A DNA stretch of 64,000 nucleotides from Brevundimonas fluminis (GCF_003934285.1 NZ_RQWJ01000002.1:124001-188000), one strand, 5' to 3'. Shown: positions 48,944 through 58,047, counted from the first letter of the stretch. The notes: generated from the letters alone by a model not told the origin. Program-made: numbers and translations.

Positions 48944-50953
48944 ATGGGGACGCACTTCAACTGCAGGCTGGATGACGGGACGTGGCGGGCGCTGTTCGGG
49001 CGCTGGCACGCGGGGGAGGACGCGCGGGCGCTGAGGCGGGAGGCGGGGGTGTCGGCGGACACCTGGTCGGCCAACGCCAGGCGGCTGGGGATGCGGCTGC
49101 GCGACCTGCCGCCCGATCATCCGCGCCGGCGGGCGCCGCCGCACGCCGCGCGGGCCGACGACTGGAAACATCCGCGCAGCCGGCTGACCGAGGGGGAGTG
49201 GCGGGCGCTGTTCGTGCTGAGGGCGCAGGGGGTTCCGGATGTGGCGCTGTGCGCGCGGTACGGGGTCGCGCCGTCGACGATCTGCTCCCAGGCCAAGGTG
49301 CGGGGGCTGAAGCGGCCGCGCGGGCTGGCGGGGACGGGGCGGACTGCGGCCGCGGTCGACCCCTCCACCGCTTCGCGGTCCCCCTCCCCATCGCGTGGCG
49401 ATGGGGAGGAGACGGGCACACCCTTGGCCGGGGTGGAGATCGTGATGGGGGATCCGGCGCGGACCCTGGCCTCGTTCGACGGGGCGATCGCGGAGGCGGG
49501 GCGGCGGGCGGACTTCGCGCGCGTGACGGAGGCCTGCCGGGCCAAGCTGTCGGTGAAGCGGGCGCTTTTTGGGGAGGGGGCGAGGGGGATGGAGGATGGG
49601 GCGCCGGGGCCCTCCCACCCGGTCTCGGCTTCGCCTCGACCACCCTCCCCTGTCGGGGAGGGAGAGGCCGTGGCGCCGCTGGTGCTGCGGGCGGCGCAGC
49701 GGGCGCCGGAGGGGGACTGGTCGACCTGGCTGTTTCTGGGCGGGCGCGGGGCGGGGAAGACCCTGGCGGGGGCCAGCTGGCTGGCCGACCGGGCCGAGGC
49801 CCTGGGGGCCGGCGGGCGGCTGGCTCTGGTGGGGCCGACGCTGCACGACGTGCGCGAGGTGATGGTGGAGGGGCCGTCGGGCGTGCTGGGCCTGCCGCGC
49901 TGGGATGAGGCGCGGTTCGCGGGGCGGCGGCCGGTCTATGAGGCCGGGCGGCGGCGGCTGGTGTTTCCCAACGGGGCGGTGGCGCAGGCGTTCTCGGCCG
50001 AGGATCCCGACAGTCTGAGGGGGCCGCAGTTCGCCGCGGCCTGGGCCGACGAGTTCTGCGCCTGGCGCGAGGGGGAGGCGACCCTGGCCCTGTTGCGGAT
50101 GGGGCTGAGGCTGGCGGGCGGGGCGGGGGAGGCGCCGCGCCTGTGCGTGACCACCACGCCGCGGCCGACGGCGGCGCTGAGGCGGCTGAGGGCCGAGCCG
50201 GGGCTGGTGCAGACCCATGCGGCGACGCACGACAACGCGGAGCATCTCGCGCCGGGCTTCGTCGCCGGGCTGGAGCGGCTGTACGGCGGCACGCGGCGCG
50301 CGGCGCAGGAGATCGAGGGCCGGGTGGTGGAGGCCGAGGGCGGGCTGTTCACGGCCGGGATGATGATGGAGGCGCGGAAGAGGGCGGAGGAGGTGGAGGG
50401 CGCCCCCGGGCGGGTGGTCATTGGAGTCGATCCGACGGCGACGGCGGGGGGCGACGCCTGCGGCATCGTGGTGGTGGGGCGCGTGGGCGAGGCGGCCGTG
50501 GTGCTGGCCGACCGCACCGTGGCGGGGGTCAGTCCGCGGCGCTGGGCCCGGCGGGTGGCGGCGGCGGCGGAGGAGTTCGGGGCCGTGCGCGTGGTGGCCG
50601 AGGTCAACCAGGGCGGCGACATGGTGCGCGCCGTGCTGCGCGCCTCGGGCTGCGCCGTGCCGGTGCGCGAGGTGCGGGCCACGCGCGGCAAGCGGCTGAG
50701 GGCCGAGCCGGTGGCGGCCCTGTACGAGCAGGGGCGGGTGGCGCACGCCGCCGGGCTGGGGCCGCTGGAGGAGGAGCTGATGGCGCTGGGGCAGGAGGGG
50801 GCGGGCAGTCTGGACCGCGCCGACGCCCTGGTCTGGGCCGTGACCGACCTGCTGATCGACGGGGCGCGCGGGGCGGGGCGGCCGGGGGTGCGGGCGCTCG
50901 ACCTGGGCGTGCGGCCCGGCTGGGGGCTCGCGGGGCGGGGCGCGGGCTGGTAG
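48944..50953 (+). CDS. Orphan terminase large subunit (GTA/phage DNA-packaging type) with duplicated HTH-like N-terminus
   Basis: DNA-packaging ATPase-nuclease of 669 residues, resembling the gene transfer agent terminase. Residues about 8-130 hold two similar segments (DDGTWRALFGRWHAGEDARA and TEGEWRALFVLRAQGVPDVA), each HTH-like. The ATPase has Walker A with K272 (GGRGAGKT), Walker B D369-E370 (WADEF) and CVTTTPRP. The RNase H-like nuclease has D496 (IGVDPTATAG), E553 (VVAEVNQGG) and D627 (RADALVWA). Two palindromic elements lie in frame in the linker. Neither portal nor capsid genes are near. No Shine-Dalgarno stands out at the ATG. Confidence 0.85.
   Translation: MGTHFNCRLDDGTWRALFGRWHAGEDARALRREAGVSADTWSANARRLGMRLRDLPPDHPRRRAPPHAARADDWKHPRSRLTEGEWRALFVLRAQGVPDVALCARYGVAPSTICSQAKVRGLKRPRGLAGTGRTAAAVDPSTASRSPSPSRGDGEETGTPLAGVEIVMGDPARTLASFDGAIAEAGRRADFARVTEACRAKLSVKRALFGEGARGMEDGAPGPSHPVSASPRPPSPVGEGEAVAPLVLRAAQRAPEGDWSTWLFLGGRGAGKTLAGASWLADRAEALGAGGRLALVGPTLHDVREVMVEGPSGVLGLPRWDEARFAGRRPVYEAGRRRLVFPNGAVAQAFSAEDPDSLRGPQFAAAWADEFCAWREGEATLALLRMGLRLAGGAGEAPRLCVTTTPRPTAALRRLRAEPGLVQTHAATHDNAEHLAPGFVAGLERLYGGTRRAAQEIEGRVVEAEGGLFTAGMMMEARKRAEEVEGAPGRVVIGVDPTATAGGDACGIVVVGRVGEAAVVLADRTVAGVSPRRWARRVAAAAEEFGAVRVVAEVNQGGDMVRAVLRASGCAVPVREVRATRGKRLRAEPVAALYEQGRVAHAAGLGPLEEELMALGQEGAGSLDRADALVWAVTDLLIDGARGAGRPGVRALDLGVRPGWGLAGRGAGW
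49367..49409. repeat. Palindromic repeat element, copy 1, in frame inside the terminase gene
   Basis: Two adjacent hairpins: ACCGC-TTC-GCGGT (49367-49379) and a perfect 12-base stem CCTCCCCATCGC / GCGATGGGGAGG (49383-49394 with 49398-49409, loop GTG). It encodes about residues 142-156 of the terminase, in the linker before the ATPase. Confidence 0.75.
49613..49667. repeat. Palindromic repeat element, copy 2, in frame inside the terminase gene
   Basis: Same architecture as the copy at 49367: a small hairpin with the loop GCTTCGC (49621-49641) followed by a perfect eight-base stem CCCTCCCC / GGGGAGGG (49643-49650 with 49655-49662, loop TGTC). It encodes about residues 224-242. Confidence 0.72.
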
Positions 50954-50962
50954 GGGCCGGGG

Positions 50963-52153
50963 ATGGCAGGCAGCGAGCTGGACGTCCTGATCGTCGGCGC
51001 CGGGGCGGCGGGGATGATGTGCGCGGTCGAGGCCGGGCGCCGGGGCCGCGCCGTGCGCGTGATCGACCATGCCCGCGCGCCGGGCGAGAAGATCCGCATC
51101 TCGGGCGGGGGCCGGTGCAACTTCACCAATCTGGAGGGCGACCGGGTCGAGCGGTATCTGGGGCGGAACCCGCGCTTCGCCACCTCGGCGCTGAAGCGGT
51201 TCGGGCCGCGCGACTTCATCACCCGCGTCGACCGGGCGGGGATCGCCTGGCACGAGAAGACCCTGGGCCAGCTGTTCTGCGACGACTCGGCGAAGCGGAT
51301 CGTCCGCATGCTGACGGACGACATGGCCGAGGCGGGGGCGCGGCTCTCCCTCGGGGTCTCGGTCGAGCGGCTGGAGCGGGTCGGGGACCGGTTCGAGGCG
51401 GCGCTGTCGGACGGGACCACGGCGCGGGCCGCCTCGCTGGTGCTGGCCACCGGGGGCAAGTCGATCCCGAAGATGGGGGCCACGGGCTGGGCCTGGGACA
51501 TGGCGCGGCGCTTCGGCCTGACGGTGACGGAGACGCGGCCGGCGCTGGTCCCCCTGACCTTCGACCCGGACTGGCTGGCGCGCTGGGCCCCGCTGAGCGG
51601 CCTGTCGGTCGACGCGGTGGTCGAGGGCGGCGGCGCGCGCTTCCGCGAGGGGCTGCTGTTCACCCACCGCGGGCTGAGCGGGCCGTCGATCCTGCAGATC
51701 AGCTCCTACTGGCGCGAGGGGGAGGCGATCACGCTGAGCCTCGCCCCGGACCGGGACGTGGGCGCCGAGATCCGGGCGGCCAAGGTCGGGAACGGAAAGC
51801 AGATGCTGCACACGGCGCTGGGCCAGATCGTGCCGCGCCGCCTGGCCGAGGCGGTGGCGGCGCACGAGGGGCTGGGCGGCAAGCTGGCGGAGATCGGGGA
51901 CAGGAGGCTGGCCGCGCTTGACGCCGCGATCAACGGCTGGCGCGTGAAGCCGACGGGCTCGGAGGGATACCGCACCGCCGAGGTGACGCTGGGCGGGGTG
52001 GCGACGGACCAGCTGGACCAGCAGACGATGATGGCGAAGTCCGTGCCCGGACTGTTCGTGATCGGCGAGGCGGTCGATGTGACGGGCTGGCTGGGCGGCT
52101 ACAATTTCCAGTGGGCGTGGTCGTCGGGCTGGGCCGCCGGGCAGGTGTGCTGA
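50963..52153 (+). CDS. HI0933/BaiN-type FAD-dependent flavoprotein
   Basis: A 396-residue NAD(P)/FAD oxidoreductase. The dinucleotide site is LIVGAGAAGMMCAVEAGRR and the family signature ISGGGRCNFTN follows; the C-terminal FAD contact is GEAVDVTGWLGGYNFQWAW. The physiological substrate of this family is unsettled. ATG at 50963, nine bases after the terminase stop, so it may be read through from that gene although functionally unrelated. Confidence 0.93.
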   Translation: MAGSELDVLIVGAGAAGMMCAVEAGRRGRAVRVIDHARAPGEKIRISGGGRCNFTNLEGDRVERYLGRNPRFATSALKRFGPRDFITRVDRAGIAWHEKTLGQLFCDDSAKRIVRMLTDDMAEAGARLSLGVSVERLERVGDRFEAALSDGTTARAASLVLATGGKSIPKMGATGWAWDMARRFGLTVTETRPALVPLTFDPDWLARWAPLSGLSVDAVVEGGGARFREGLLFTHRGLSGPSILQISSYWREGEAITLSLAPDRDVGAEIRAAKVGNGKQMLHTALGQIVPRRLAEAVAAHEGLGGKLAEIGDRRLAALDAAINGWRVKPTGSEGYRTAEVTLGGVATDQLDQQTMMAKSVPGLFVIGEAVDVTGWLGGYNFQWAWSSGWAAGQVC

Positions 52154-52347
52154 TCCGTCGCCTTGACCCGGCGTCAGGACGCCCCAGATTGGTCAAGCGG
52201 GACGGGCCCCTCTGGCGCGTCCGGGCCGGTTCCCCTCCACCGGCGCCGGGCGCGTGATGTCGGACCGCTTCGGACGCCCCGGCGTTCGTCCGGCCCCAAC
52301 CGCGGCGCCGGGCGTCCGAGCCCCCCCTTCCTGTCTCCGGAGCCCGA

Positions 52348-52683
52348 ATGCCCCTTCTGATGTGCCCCAACGACGACGCCCCCATGCAGACCGTGGAGCG
52401 GTCGGGCGTGCAGTTCGACATGTGCCCCAAATGCCGGGGCGTCTGGCTGGACCGCGGCGAGCTGGAAAACCTCATGCAGGCCGCCGTCGACGACGCGCCC
52501 CGCGCCGCCGCGCCGCAGCCGGCGGCCGCCCCGCCGCCCCGGCAGGCCCCGCCGCCGCAGCCCCAGCACTGGGGCCATGGCGAGCGCGGCGAGTACGGGG
52601 AGCGCGGGGAGTACGGCGAACGGGGCGAATACGGCCACGGTTACCGCAAGAAGCGGCCGTCGATCTTCGACATCTTCGACTGA
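52348..52683 (+). CDS. zf-TFIIB domain protein with ERGEYG tandem repeats
   Basis: A 111-residue protein. The N-terminal zinc ribbon has CPNDD and CPKCRGVWLDRGELE, the zf-TFIIB-like signature common in small bacterial proteins. A proline/alanine linker leads to three perfect ERGEYG hexapeptide repeats (about residues 79-96), then a basic stretch and RPSIFDIFD. The final IFDIFD is typical of this family. Function unknown. The 194 bases upstream hold no gene. Confidence 0.85.
   Translation: MPLLMCPNDDAPMQTVERSGVQFDMCPKCRGVWLDRGELENLMQAAVDDAPRAAAPQPAAAPPPRQAPPPQPQHWGHGERGEYGERGEYGERGEYGHGYRKKRPSIFDIFD
52582..52635 (+). repeat. Three tandem 18-bp repeats coding ERGEYG
   Basis: Units at 52582-52599, 52600-52617 and 52618-52635 all encode ERGEYG; the third uses GAA and CGG codons, so the DNA has drifted while the protein repeat is exact. 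Confidence 0.85.
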
Positions 52684-52692
52684 GGTCGTCCG

Positions 52693-54405
52693 TCAGGCGG
52701 CCAGGCCCGCCTGACGCATCAGCGCCTTGATGGGGGCGACCTCGTCGGGCGCGGCCCCCAGGGCGCCCCGCACCTCGGGCGCGCGCAGCATCTTCAGGAC
52801 CTCGGCCCTGGCCCGGTCGGCGCAGGGGCCCGCCGGTCCGGTCTCGCCCGCCGCCAGTTTCAGCAGCACGCGCAGGCGGGCGGGGACCGGCGCGGACGAG
52901 CGGACCAGCTGGGCGACGATCCGGGCCTCGGCCTCCACCGTGCCGCCCACCGCGCCGATGGCGGTCAGGATGGCCTCCTCGTCGCCGGCGGACAGGGCGC
53001 AGGCGCGGACGGATTTCTGCAGGGCGGCCAGGGCGGCGAGCGCGTGCGAATGGCCGTCCGCGTGCCGTCGCATCTCGCTTTCGAATCTGAGGGAGCCGAC
53101 GCAGGCGGACAGCCACCGCGCCGCCGACCGCTTGTTGGCCGTGCCGGTGACGTTCTCGCACAGCCGCGTCAGCTGTTCGGCCTCGCACAGGACGGTGTCG
53201 CAGTCCTTGACGTAGGCGGCGACGAAGTCCGCCGTCACCAGGCTCTTCGAGCGCTCGGTGAAGGCGTTCTGGATCTCGTCCAGCGTCAGCAGTCGTCCGG
53301 CGGTGGCGGTCAGCGTCAGCGCCAGCCCGCGGAGGATGTCGATCTCGCCCGCCGCGTCGCGGGGCCGCAGGCGCCGGGGGCTCATCAACTCGCGCAGGAC
53401 CATCCGCGCCAGGGCGGCGCTCAGCAGGGGGAACTCACCCGCCTGCAGCCGGGCGCCGAGGCGGGCGGCCGGACCGTCGACGGTGGGGATCAGCAGATCC
53501 AGGCGCGGGTCCTGGGAGATCAGGGCGTCGATCTCGCGCGGGGCCACCATGCGCACCACGGCCGCCAGACTGGCCCCCTGATCCAGCGACGGTCCCAGCA
53601 CCTCGGCCAGTCCGGTGCGCGAGGACAACAGTTCGCACAGAATCTGTTCGATCACGACCATGACCAGAGCCCGGGGCGGGCCCTCCATCGGCGCCGCGTC
53701 GGCGAGGGTCATCAGGCCGTCCAGCCGCGCCCGCGCGCCCTTCAGATCCTTGAGGGCCCCCGAGACGACCCCGCCCATGATGAAGGCGCGATCGGACGTG
53801 CCGGCCAGCCGATGGGCCAGGTCGGCGAGGCTGCGGTCCTCCAGTCCGGGAAACAGCTTGCGTCGTCCCGCCGAGACGAGACGCTCGATCACCTGATCCG
53901 CCAGCTTCTGATAGTGACGCATCAGCTCGTGGACGGGCTGGCCCACCGCCTGGCTTTCGGGCACCGCCACCTTCTGCACCGCGTGCTGAAGCTCCACGCC
54001 GGCCGCTTCCAGACGTTCGGCCAGATCCGGGCGATGCAGCAGCTCGAAGGCGGTGACGCCCTGACGCTGAAGCCAGTCCTCCAGAACCCGGCCCACGAGT
54101 TCGCGCGCCTGCGGCGAGTACAGGTCCTGCGGCCCGCCGCAGCGCGGCCCGGCCTCGTCCTCGGGCACCACGCGCTTGCGCACCACCTCCGGCGCGCCCC
54201 GGTTCAGCACCGTCAGGCTGGTGAATTCCAGGGTTTCGGGGTCCAGCGTCTCCTTGGTGACCCGGACGGCGGCCGCGCGGTCGTCGCGCAGCAGGTCCTC
54301 GGCCGTCTCCAGGGCGACCTTCCGGTCCTCCGTGGCCATCAGCAGGCTCCACGGCGCCGGCGCCGTCTTGCGGATGAAGACCTCGTAGTGGACGGCCCCG
54401 GACAT
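52693..54405 (-). CDS. Conserved hypothetical protein, 570 residues, divergent from chvI
   Basis: No family recognised with confidence. The N-terminal 65 residues (HYEVFIRKTAPAPWSLLMAT, later AAAVRVTKETLDPETLEFTS) form a compact conserved-looking domain, followed by a short linker with GGPQDLYSPQARELVG and a long all-helical region to the end (for example FELLHRPDLAERLEAAGVEL, MVVIEQILCELLSSRTGLAE). No signal peptide, membrane segment or nucleotide motif is seen, so it is probably cytoplasmic. Its 174-base divergent gap with chvI suggests shared control. Confidence 0.8.
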   Translation of the reverse strand: MSGAVHYEVFIRKTAPAPWSLLMATEDRKVALETAEDLLRDDRAAAVRVTKETLDPETLEFTSLTVLNRGAPEVVRKRVVPEDEAGPRCGGPQDLYSPQARELVGRVLEDWLQRQGVTAFELLHRPDLAERLEAAGVELQHAVQKVAVPESQAVGQPVHELMRHYQKLADQVIERLVSAGRRKLFPGLEDRSLADLAHRLAGTSDRAFIMGGVVSGALKDLKGARARLDGLMTLADAAPMEGPPRALVMVVIEQILCELLSSRTGLAEVLGPSLDQGASLAAVVRMVAPREIDALISQDPRLDLLIPTVDGPAARLGARLQAGEFPLLSAALARMVLRELMSPRRLRPRDAAGEIDILRGLALTLTATAGRLLTLDEIQNAFTERSKSLVTADFVAAYVKDCDTVLCEAEQLTRLCENVTGTANKRSAARWLSACVGSLRFESEMRRHADGHSHALAALAALQKSVRACALSAGDEEAILTAIGAVGGTVEAEARIVAQLVRSSAPVPARLRVLLKLAAGETGPAGPCADRARAEVLKMLRAPEVRGALGAAPDEVAPIKALMRQAGLAA

Positions 54406-54579
54406 GAACGCTCTTCCTACTGAGCGACCGATTCTACCGCCCCGGCCTTAAGGCGGGGTTTCGATCCGCCCGGGCCGCGCCTACCTTCCGCCTTGCTCTC
54501 GCCGCGGAGGGACAGAACGGTTACGCTTCCCGCGCGTTGACACGCCACGGAGGGGGCGAGAGGCCCCAAGGAGACGGAC

Positions 54580-55284
54580 TTGGCCAACATCACCCTGGTG
54601 GACGACGACGAGAACATCGTGGCTTCGGTGTCGCTGGCGCTGGAAAGCCACGGCCACAAGGTGACCGCGTATCACGACGGCGCCACGGGTCTGGAGGCGC
54701 TGGAGGCCAGCCCGCCGGATCTGGCCATCCTCGACGTGAAGATGCCCCGCATGGACGGGATGGAGGTGCTGCGCCGGCTGCGCCAGACCTCGACCCTGCC
54801 GGTCATCATCCTGACGTCGAAGGACGAGGAGATCGACGAGATCCTGGGCTTCAACCTGGGCGCCGACGACTACATCCACAAGCCGTTCAGCCAGCGGCTG
54901 CTGATCGAGCGGGTCAAGGCCCTGCTGCGGCGCACCGGCGCGGAGGGCGCAGAGCCCGAAGGCGCCGGCGACTCCGCCTCGCGCGCCATCAAGCGCGGCA
55001 AGCTGACCATGGACCCGGCCCGGCACGAAAGCACCTGGGACGGCAAGGCGGTGAAGCTGACCGTGACGGAGTTCCTGCTGCTGCAGGCCCTCGCCCAGCG
55101 CCCCGGCTTCGTGAAGAGCCGCGACAATCTGATGGACGCCGCCTACGACGACCAGGTCTACGTCGACGACCGCACGATCGACAGCCACGTCAAGCGCATG
55201 CGCAAGAAGTTCCGGATGGTCGACCCGGAGTTCGACGCCATCGAGACCCTGTATGGCGTCGGTTATCGATACCGCGAGAGCTGA
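54580..55284 (+). CDS. chvI: ChvI-type two-component response regulator
   Basis: OmpR/PhoB-family regulator of 234 residues, controlling envelope and acid/wall-stress genes in alphaproteobacteria. The receiver domain has the acidic pocket VDDDE and phospho-acceptor D52 (LAILDVKMP), with switch residues T and K (ILTSKD, HKPF). The C-terminal winged helix has [18 protein letters not shown] and [17 protein letters not shown]. The TTG start at 54580 is supported by AAGGAG at 54568-54573. The chvG start lies inside the last codons. Confidence 0.95.
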   Translation: MANITLVDDDENIVASVSLALESHGHKVTAYHDGATGLEALEASPPDLAILDVKMPRMDGMEVLRRLRQTSTLPVIILTSKDEEIDEILGFNLGADDYIHKPFSQRLLIERVKALLRRTGAEGAEPEGAGDSASRAIKRGKLTMDPARHESTWDGKAVKLTVTEFLLLQALAQRPGFVKSRDNLMDAAYDDQVYVDDRTIDSHVKRMRKKFRMVDPEFDAIETLYGVGYRYRES

Positions 55285-56860
55285 TCGTCAGGAGACGGAC
55301 GAGGGTCTGAGGCCGAAGCTGCGGCTGGTCGGCTCGCGGCTCGGCGCCCTGATCCTGATCCTCAACCTGCTGAGCCTGCTGATCCTGTTCGGCGGGGCGC
55401 TGGCGCTGAACGAATGGCGGCGCGGCCTGGTGGAGGCCCGGCAGGAATCCCTGCTGTCCCAGGCCGAGCTTCTGGCCAATGTGCTGGGCGAGCTGGAGAT
55501 CACCCGAGGCGAGCCCCGACCGGTGCTGGACGAGCTGGAGGTGCCGAAGTGGCTTCGCGACACCTTCATTCCCGCCGGCCAGAGGGCCAGCGTTCACAAC
55601 GCCGACGGCCTGTTCGTGGCCGACAGCTTCCAGGTGTCGGACCAGATCCCGGGCCGGCCCCTGCCGCCCGTGGGCTCGCGCGAGATGGAGCGGATGGAGG
55701 CCGCGGCGACCTCGGAGGAGGATCCGCAGGTCCAGCGGGCCCGCGCCGCGCTGGCCGCCGAGGTCGAGGCCGCCCTGCGCGGAGAGCCGCAGATGGGACT
55801 GCGCCGCTCCGAAACCGGCGACCGCGTGGTCTCGGTCTCGGTGCCGATCCGCCACGTGCGGCAGGTTCTGGGCGTCCTGACGCTGGAGGCGGCGGACGTG
55901 GACGCCATCCTGGCCGCCCAGCGCGCGGCCCTGATGCCCTTCGCCCTCGTCGCGCTGGCGGTGTCGCTGCTGTCCTCCCTGCTGCTGCACATCTTCGTGG
56001 TGCGGCCGATCATGCGGCTGTCGGCGGCGGCGGATCAGGTGCGGATGCAGCGCGCGCGGGCCATCTCCTTCCCCGACCTGGAGGGGCGTCGCGACGAGAT
56101 CGGCGACCTGGCCCGGTCGCTGGAGACCATGACGACCACGCTGTCGGAGCGGATGGACGCCATCGAACGCTTCGCCGCCGACGTGTCGCACGAGATCAAG
56201 AACCCGCTGACGTCGATCCGATCGGCGCTGGAGACGCTGGAACTGGTCAAGACCGCCGAACAACGCGAGCGCCTGACCGCACTCCTGCAACAGGACGTGC
56301 GCCGGCTGGACCGTCTGATCACGGACATCTCCAACGCCTCACGCCTGGACGCCGAATTGGCGCGCGACCGGCTGCGGGTGGTCGACCTCAACGCCCTGCT
56401 CGGCGAGGTCGTCGGCGTCTATCGCGACTCGCCGCGCGCGGGGGCCGTGCCGGTGGAGTTCCGGTCGGACGTCGCCGGAGCCGCCCGGCTGACCGGGCGG
56501 GACGGGCCGCTGGGCCAGGTGTTCCGCAACCTCATCGACAACGCCCTGTCGTTCAGCCCGCCCGACGGGACGGTGCGCGTGGCGCTGGCGCGTGATCCCG
56601 ACGGCTGGCGCGTTACGGTCGAGGACGACGGCCCCGGCATCCCGGCCGAGAATCTGGAGACGGTGTTCGAGCGGTTCTACACGTCGCGGCCAAAGGGCAC
56701 GGCGTTCGGGGGCAACTCGGGACTCGGCCTGTCGATCGTGCGCCAGATCGTCGCCGTGCACGGTGGACGCGTCTGGGCCGAAAACCGGACCGGCGCGGAC
56801 GGCGACGTCGAAGGCGCCCGCTTCACCGTGGTGCTGCCGGCGGACGGCGCCGCGACGTGA
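55253..56860 (+). CDS. chvG: ChvG-type stimulus-sensing histidine kinase
   Basis: Membrane sensor kinase of 535 residues, partner of ChvI. Two membrane segments (about 30-50 and 225-245) flank a periplasmic sensor. A HAMP region precedes the H-box with H313 ([15 protein letters not shown]). The catalytic part has N-box [10 protein letters not shown]1 EDDGPGIP and [11 protein letters not shown]. The ATG at 55253 overlaps chvI by 32 bases; no clear ribosome site. The stop overlaps hprK as GTGA. Confidence 0.94.
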   Translation: MASVIDTARADRQETDEGLRPKLRLVGSRLGALILILNLLSLLILFGGALALNEWRRGLVEARQESLLSQAELLANVLGELEITRGEPRPVLDELEVPKWLRDTFIPAGQRASVHNADGLFVADSFQVSDQIPGRPLPPVGSREMERMEAAATSEEDPQVQRARAALAAEVEAALRGEPQMGLRRSETGDRVVSVSVPIRHVRQVLGVLTLEAADVDAILAAQRAALMPFALVALAVSLLSSLLLHIFVVRPIMRLSAAADQVRMQRARAISFPDLEGRRDEIGDLARSLETMTTTLSERMDAIERFAADVSHEIKNPLTSIRSALETLELVKTAEQRERLTALLQQDVRRLDRLITDISNASRLDAELARDRLRVVDLNALLGEVVGVYRDSPRAGAVPVEFRSDVAGAARLTGRDGPLGQVFRNLIDNALSFSPPDGTVRVALARDPDGWRVTVEDDGPGIPAENLETVFERFYTSRPKGTAFGGNSGLGLSIVRQIVAVHGGRVWAENRTGADGDVEGARFTVVLPADGAAT

Positions 56861-57282
56861 CGCGCCGGCCCCTGCACGCCACCTGCGTGGCCCTGTTCGG
56901 ACCGTCCGGCTGGACCGGCGTGCTGCTGACGGGCCCCTCGGGCGCCGGCAAGAGCGATCTGGCCCTGCGGCTGAGGGAGGGCGGGGCGCGACTGGTGGCC
57001 GACGACGCGACGCTGGTGTGGCGCGACGGCGACGCCCTTCACGCCGCCTGTCCGGAGACCATCGCCGGCCGCATGGAGATTCGGGGCCTCGGCATCCTGG
57101 CCGTTCCGGACCGTGTCGTGGTCCGTCTGGGACTGGCGGTCGGGTGCGGCGCGGGCGCGCCGGAGCGTCTGCCGGACCCGCAGCGCTGGACCCATGCGGG
57201 CCTCGACCTGCCGTTGCTGGAAATCGACGCCCGGGCGCCTTCGGCCGCCGCCGTGGTGCGACACGCCGTCCAACGGCTTTGA
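56857..57282 (+). CDS. hprK: Short HPr kinase/phosphorylase
   Basis: The minimal alphaproteobacterial HPr(Ser) kinase, 141 residues, about half the length of Firmicutes HprK because the N-terminal domain is missing. Walker A is GPSGAGKS (residues 26-33), followed by LVADDATLVW and MEIRGLGI. It should phosphorylate the conserved serine S51 of the HPr at 57757. GTG start within the chvG stop. Confidence 0.92.
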   Translation: MTRRPLHATCVALFGPSGWTGVLLTGPSGAGKSDLALRLREGGARLVADDATLVWRDGDALHAACPETIAGRMEIRGLGILAVPDRVVVRLGLAVGCGAGAPERLPDPQRWTHAGLDLPLLEIDARAPSAAAVVRHAVQRL

Positions 57283-57355
57283 TCCTGGCGCGCTTTGGCC
57301 TATCAAGCGCCGCTTGCGGGCCGGATTGGGCCCGGTCGCGGGGATCGCTCCCTTC

Positions 57356-57760
57356 ATGATCGGTCTGGTGATCGTCACCCACGGGGGACTGGCGTCGGAA
57401 TTTCTCGCCGCCATGGAGCATGTGGTCGGGCCCCAGCGCGGCGTGGCCGCGATCTGCATCGGGCCGGACGACGACATGGAGCGTCGCCGCCGGGACATCG
57501 TCGACGCCGCCCAGGCCGTGGACGACGGGCAGGGGGTGATCCTGCTGACCGACATGTTCGGCGGCACGCCGTCCAACCTCGCCATTTCGGTCATGGAGGA
57601 GACCCGGGCCGAGGTCATCGCCGGGCTGAACCTGCCGATGCTGATCAAGCTGGCCGGCGTCCGTGGCCGCGAGCCGATGGAGGCCTGCGTGGCCCACGCC
57701 CAGGACGCCGGGCGCAAGTACATCTCGGTCGCGTCCTGGGTGCTGGCGGGGGACAAATGA
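57356..57760 (+). CDS. PTS EIIA component, mannose (ManX/PtsM) type
   Basis: A 134-residue EIIA-Man-type domain. The phosphorylated histidine is H9 in IVTHGGLASEF, and LLTDMFGGTPSNLA follows. In alphaproteobacteria this stand-alone EIIA has no permease partner and acts as a regulatory output of the PTS. ATG at 57356; the stop overlaps the HPr start as ATGA. Confidence 0.93.
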   Translation: MIGLVIVTHGGLASEFLAAMEHVVGPQRGVAAICIGPDDDMERRRRDIVDAAQAVDDGQGVILLTDMFGGTPSNLAISVMEETRAEVIAGLNLPMLIKLAGVRGREPMEACVAHAQDAGRKYISVASWVLAGDK

Positions 57761-58041
57761 GCGAAGCGGCGTGGGTCCGGCGGACAGTCGGAATCTGCAA
57801 CCAGCGTGGGCTGCATGCCCGCGCCAGCGCCAAATTCGTGAAGCTGGCCGCAGCCTATGAGAGCGAGATCCGCGTCACCCGCGACGGCACGACGGTGAAC
57901 GCCCTGTCGATCATGGGCCTGCTGATGCTGGGCGCCGGCAACGGCTGCGGGCTGGAGATCGCCGCACAGGGTGCCGACGCGGAGGCGGCCGTGGCGGCGC
58001 TGGCCGATCTGGTCGACCGGAAGTTCGACGAGGGCGAGTGA
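57757..58041 (+). CDS. ptsH: Phosphocarrier protein HPr (NPr-like)
   Basis: A 94-residue phosphocarrier. H20 (RGLHARASAKF) accepts phosphate from EI-Ntr (ptsP) and passes it to EIIA. S51 (ALSIMGLLML) is the HprK target. The gene is translationally coupled to EIIA, completing the chain chvI-chvG-hprK-EIIA-HPr. It converges with the BLUF gene seven bases away. Confidence 0.95.
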   Translation: MSEAAWVRRTVGICNQRGLHARASAKFVKLAAAYESEIRVTRDGTTVNALSIMGLLMLGAGNGCGLEIAAQGADAEAAVAALADLVDRKFDEGE

Positions 58042-58047
58042 CGCCGT

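Noticed and set aside
48944..50953. A prophage or complete GTA cluster
   Set aside because: Only a terminase is present; the next genes are a flavoprotein and a zinc-ribbon protein.
48750..51865. A 1039-residue minus-strand frame opposite the terminase and flavoprotein genes
   Set aside because: It is H/R/P-rich antisense of high-GC coding DNA, with no motif or start context.
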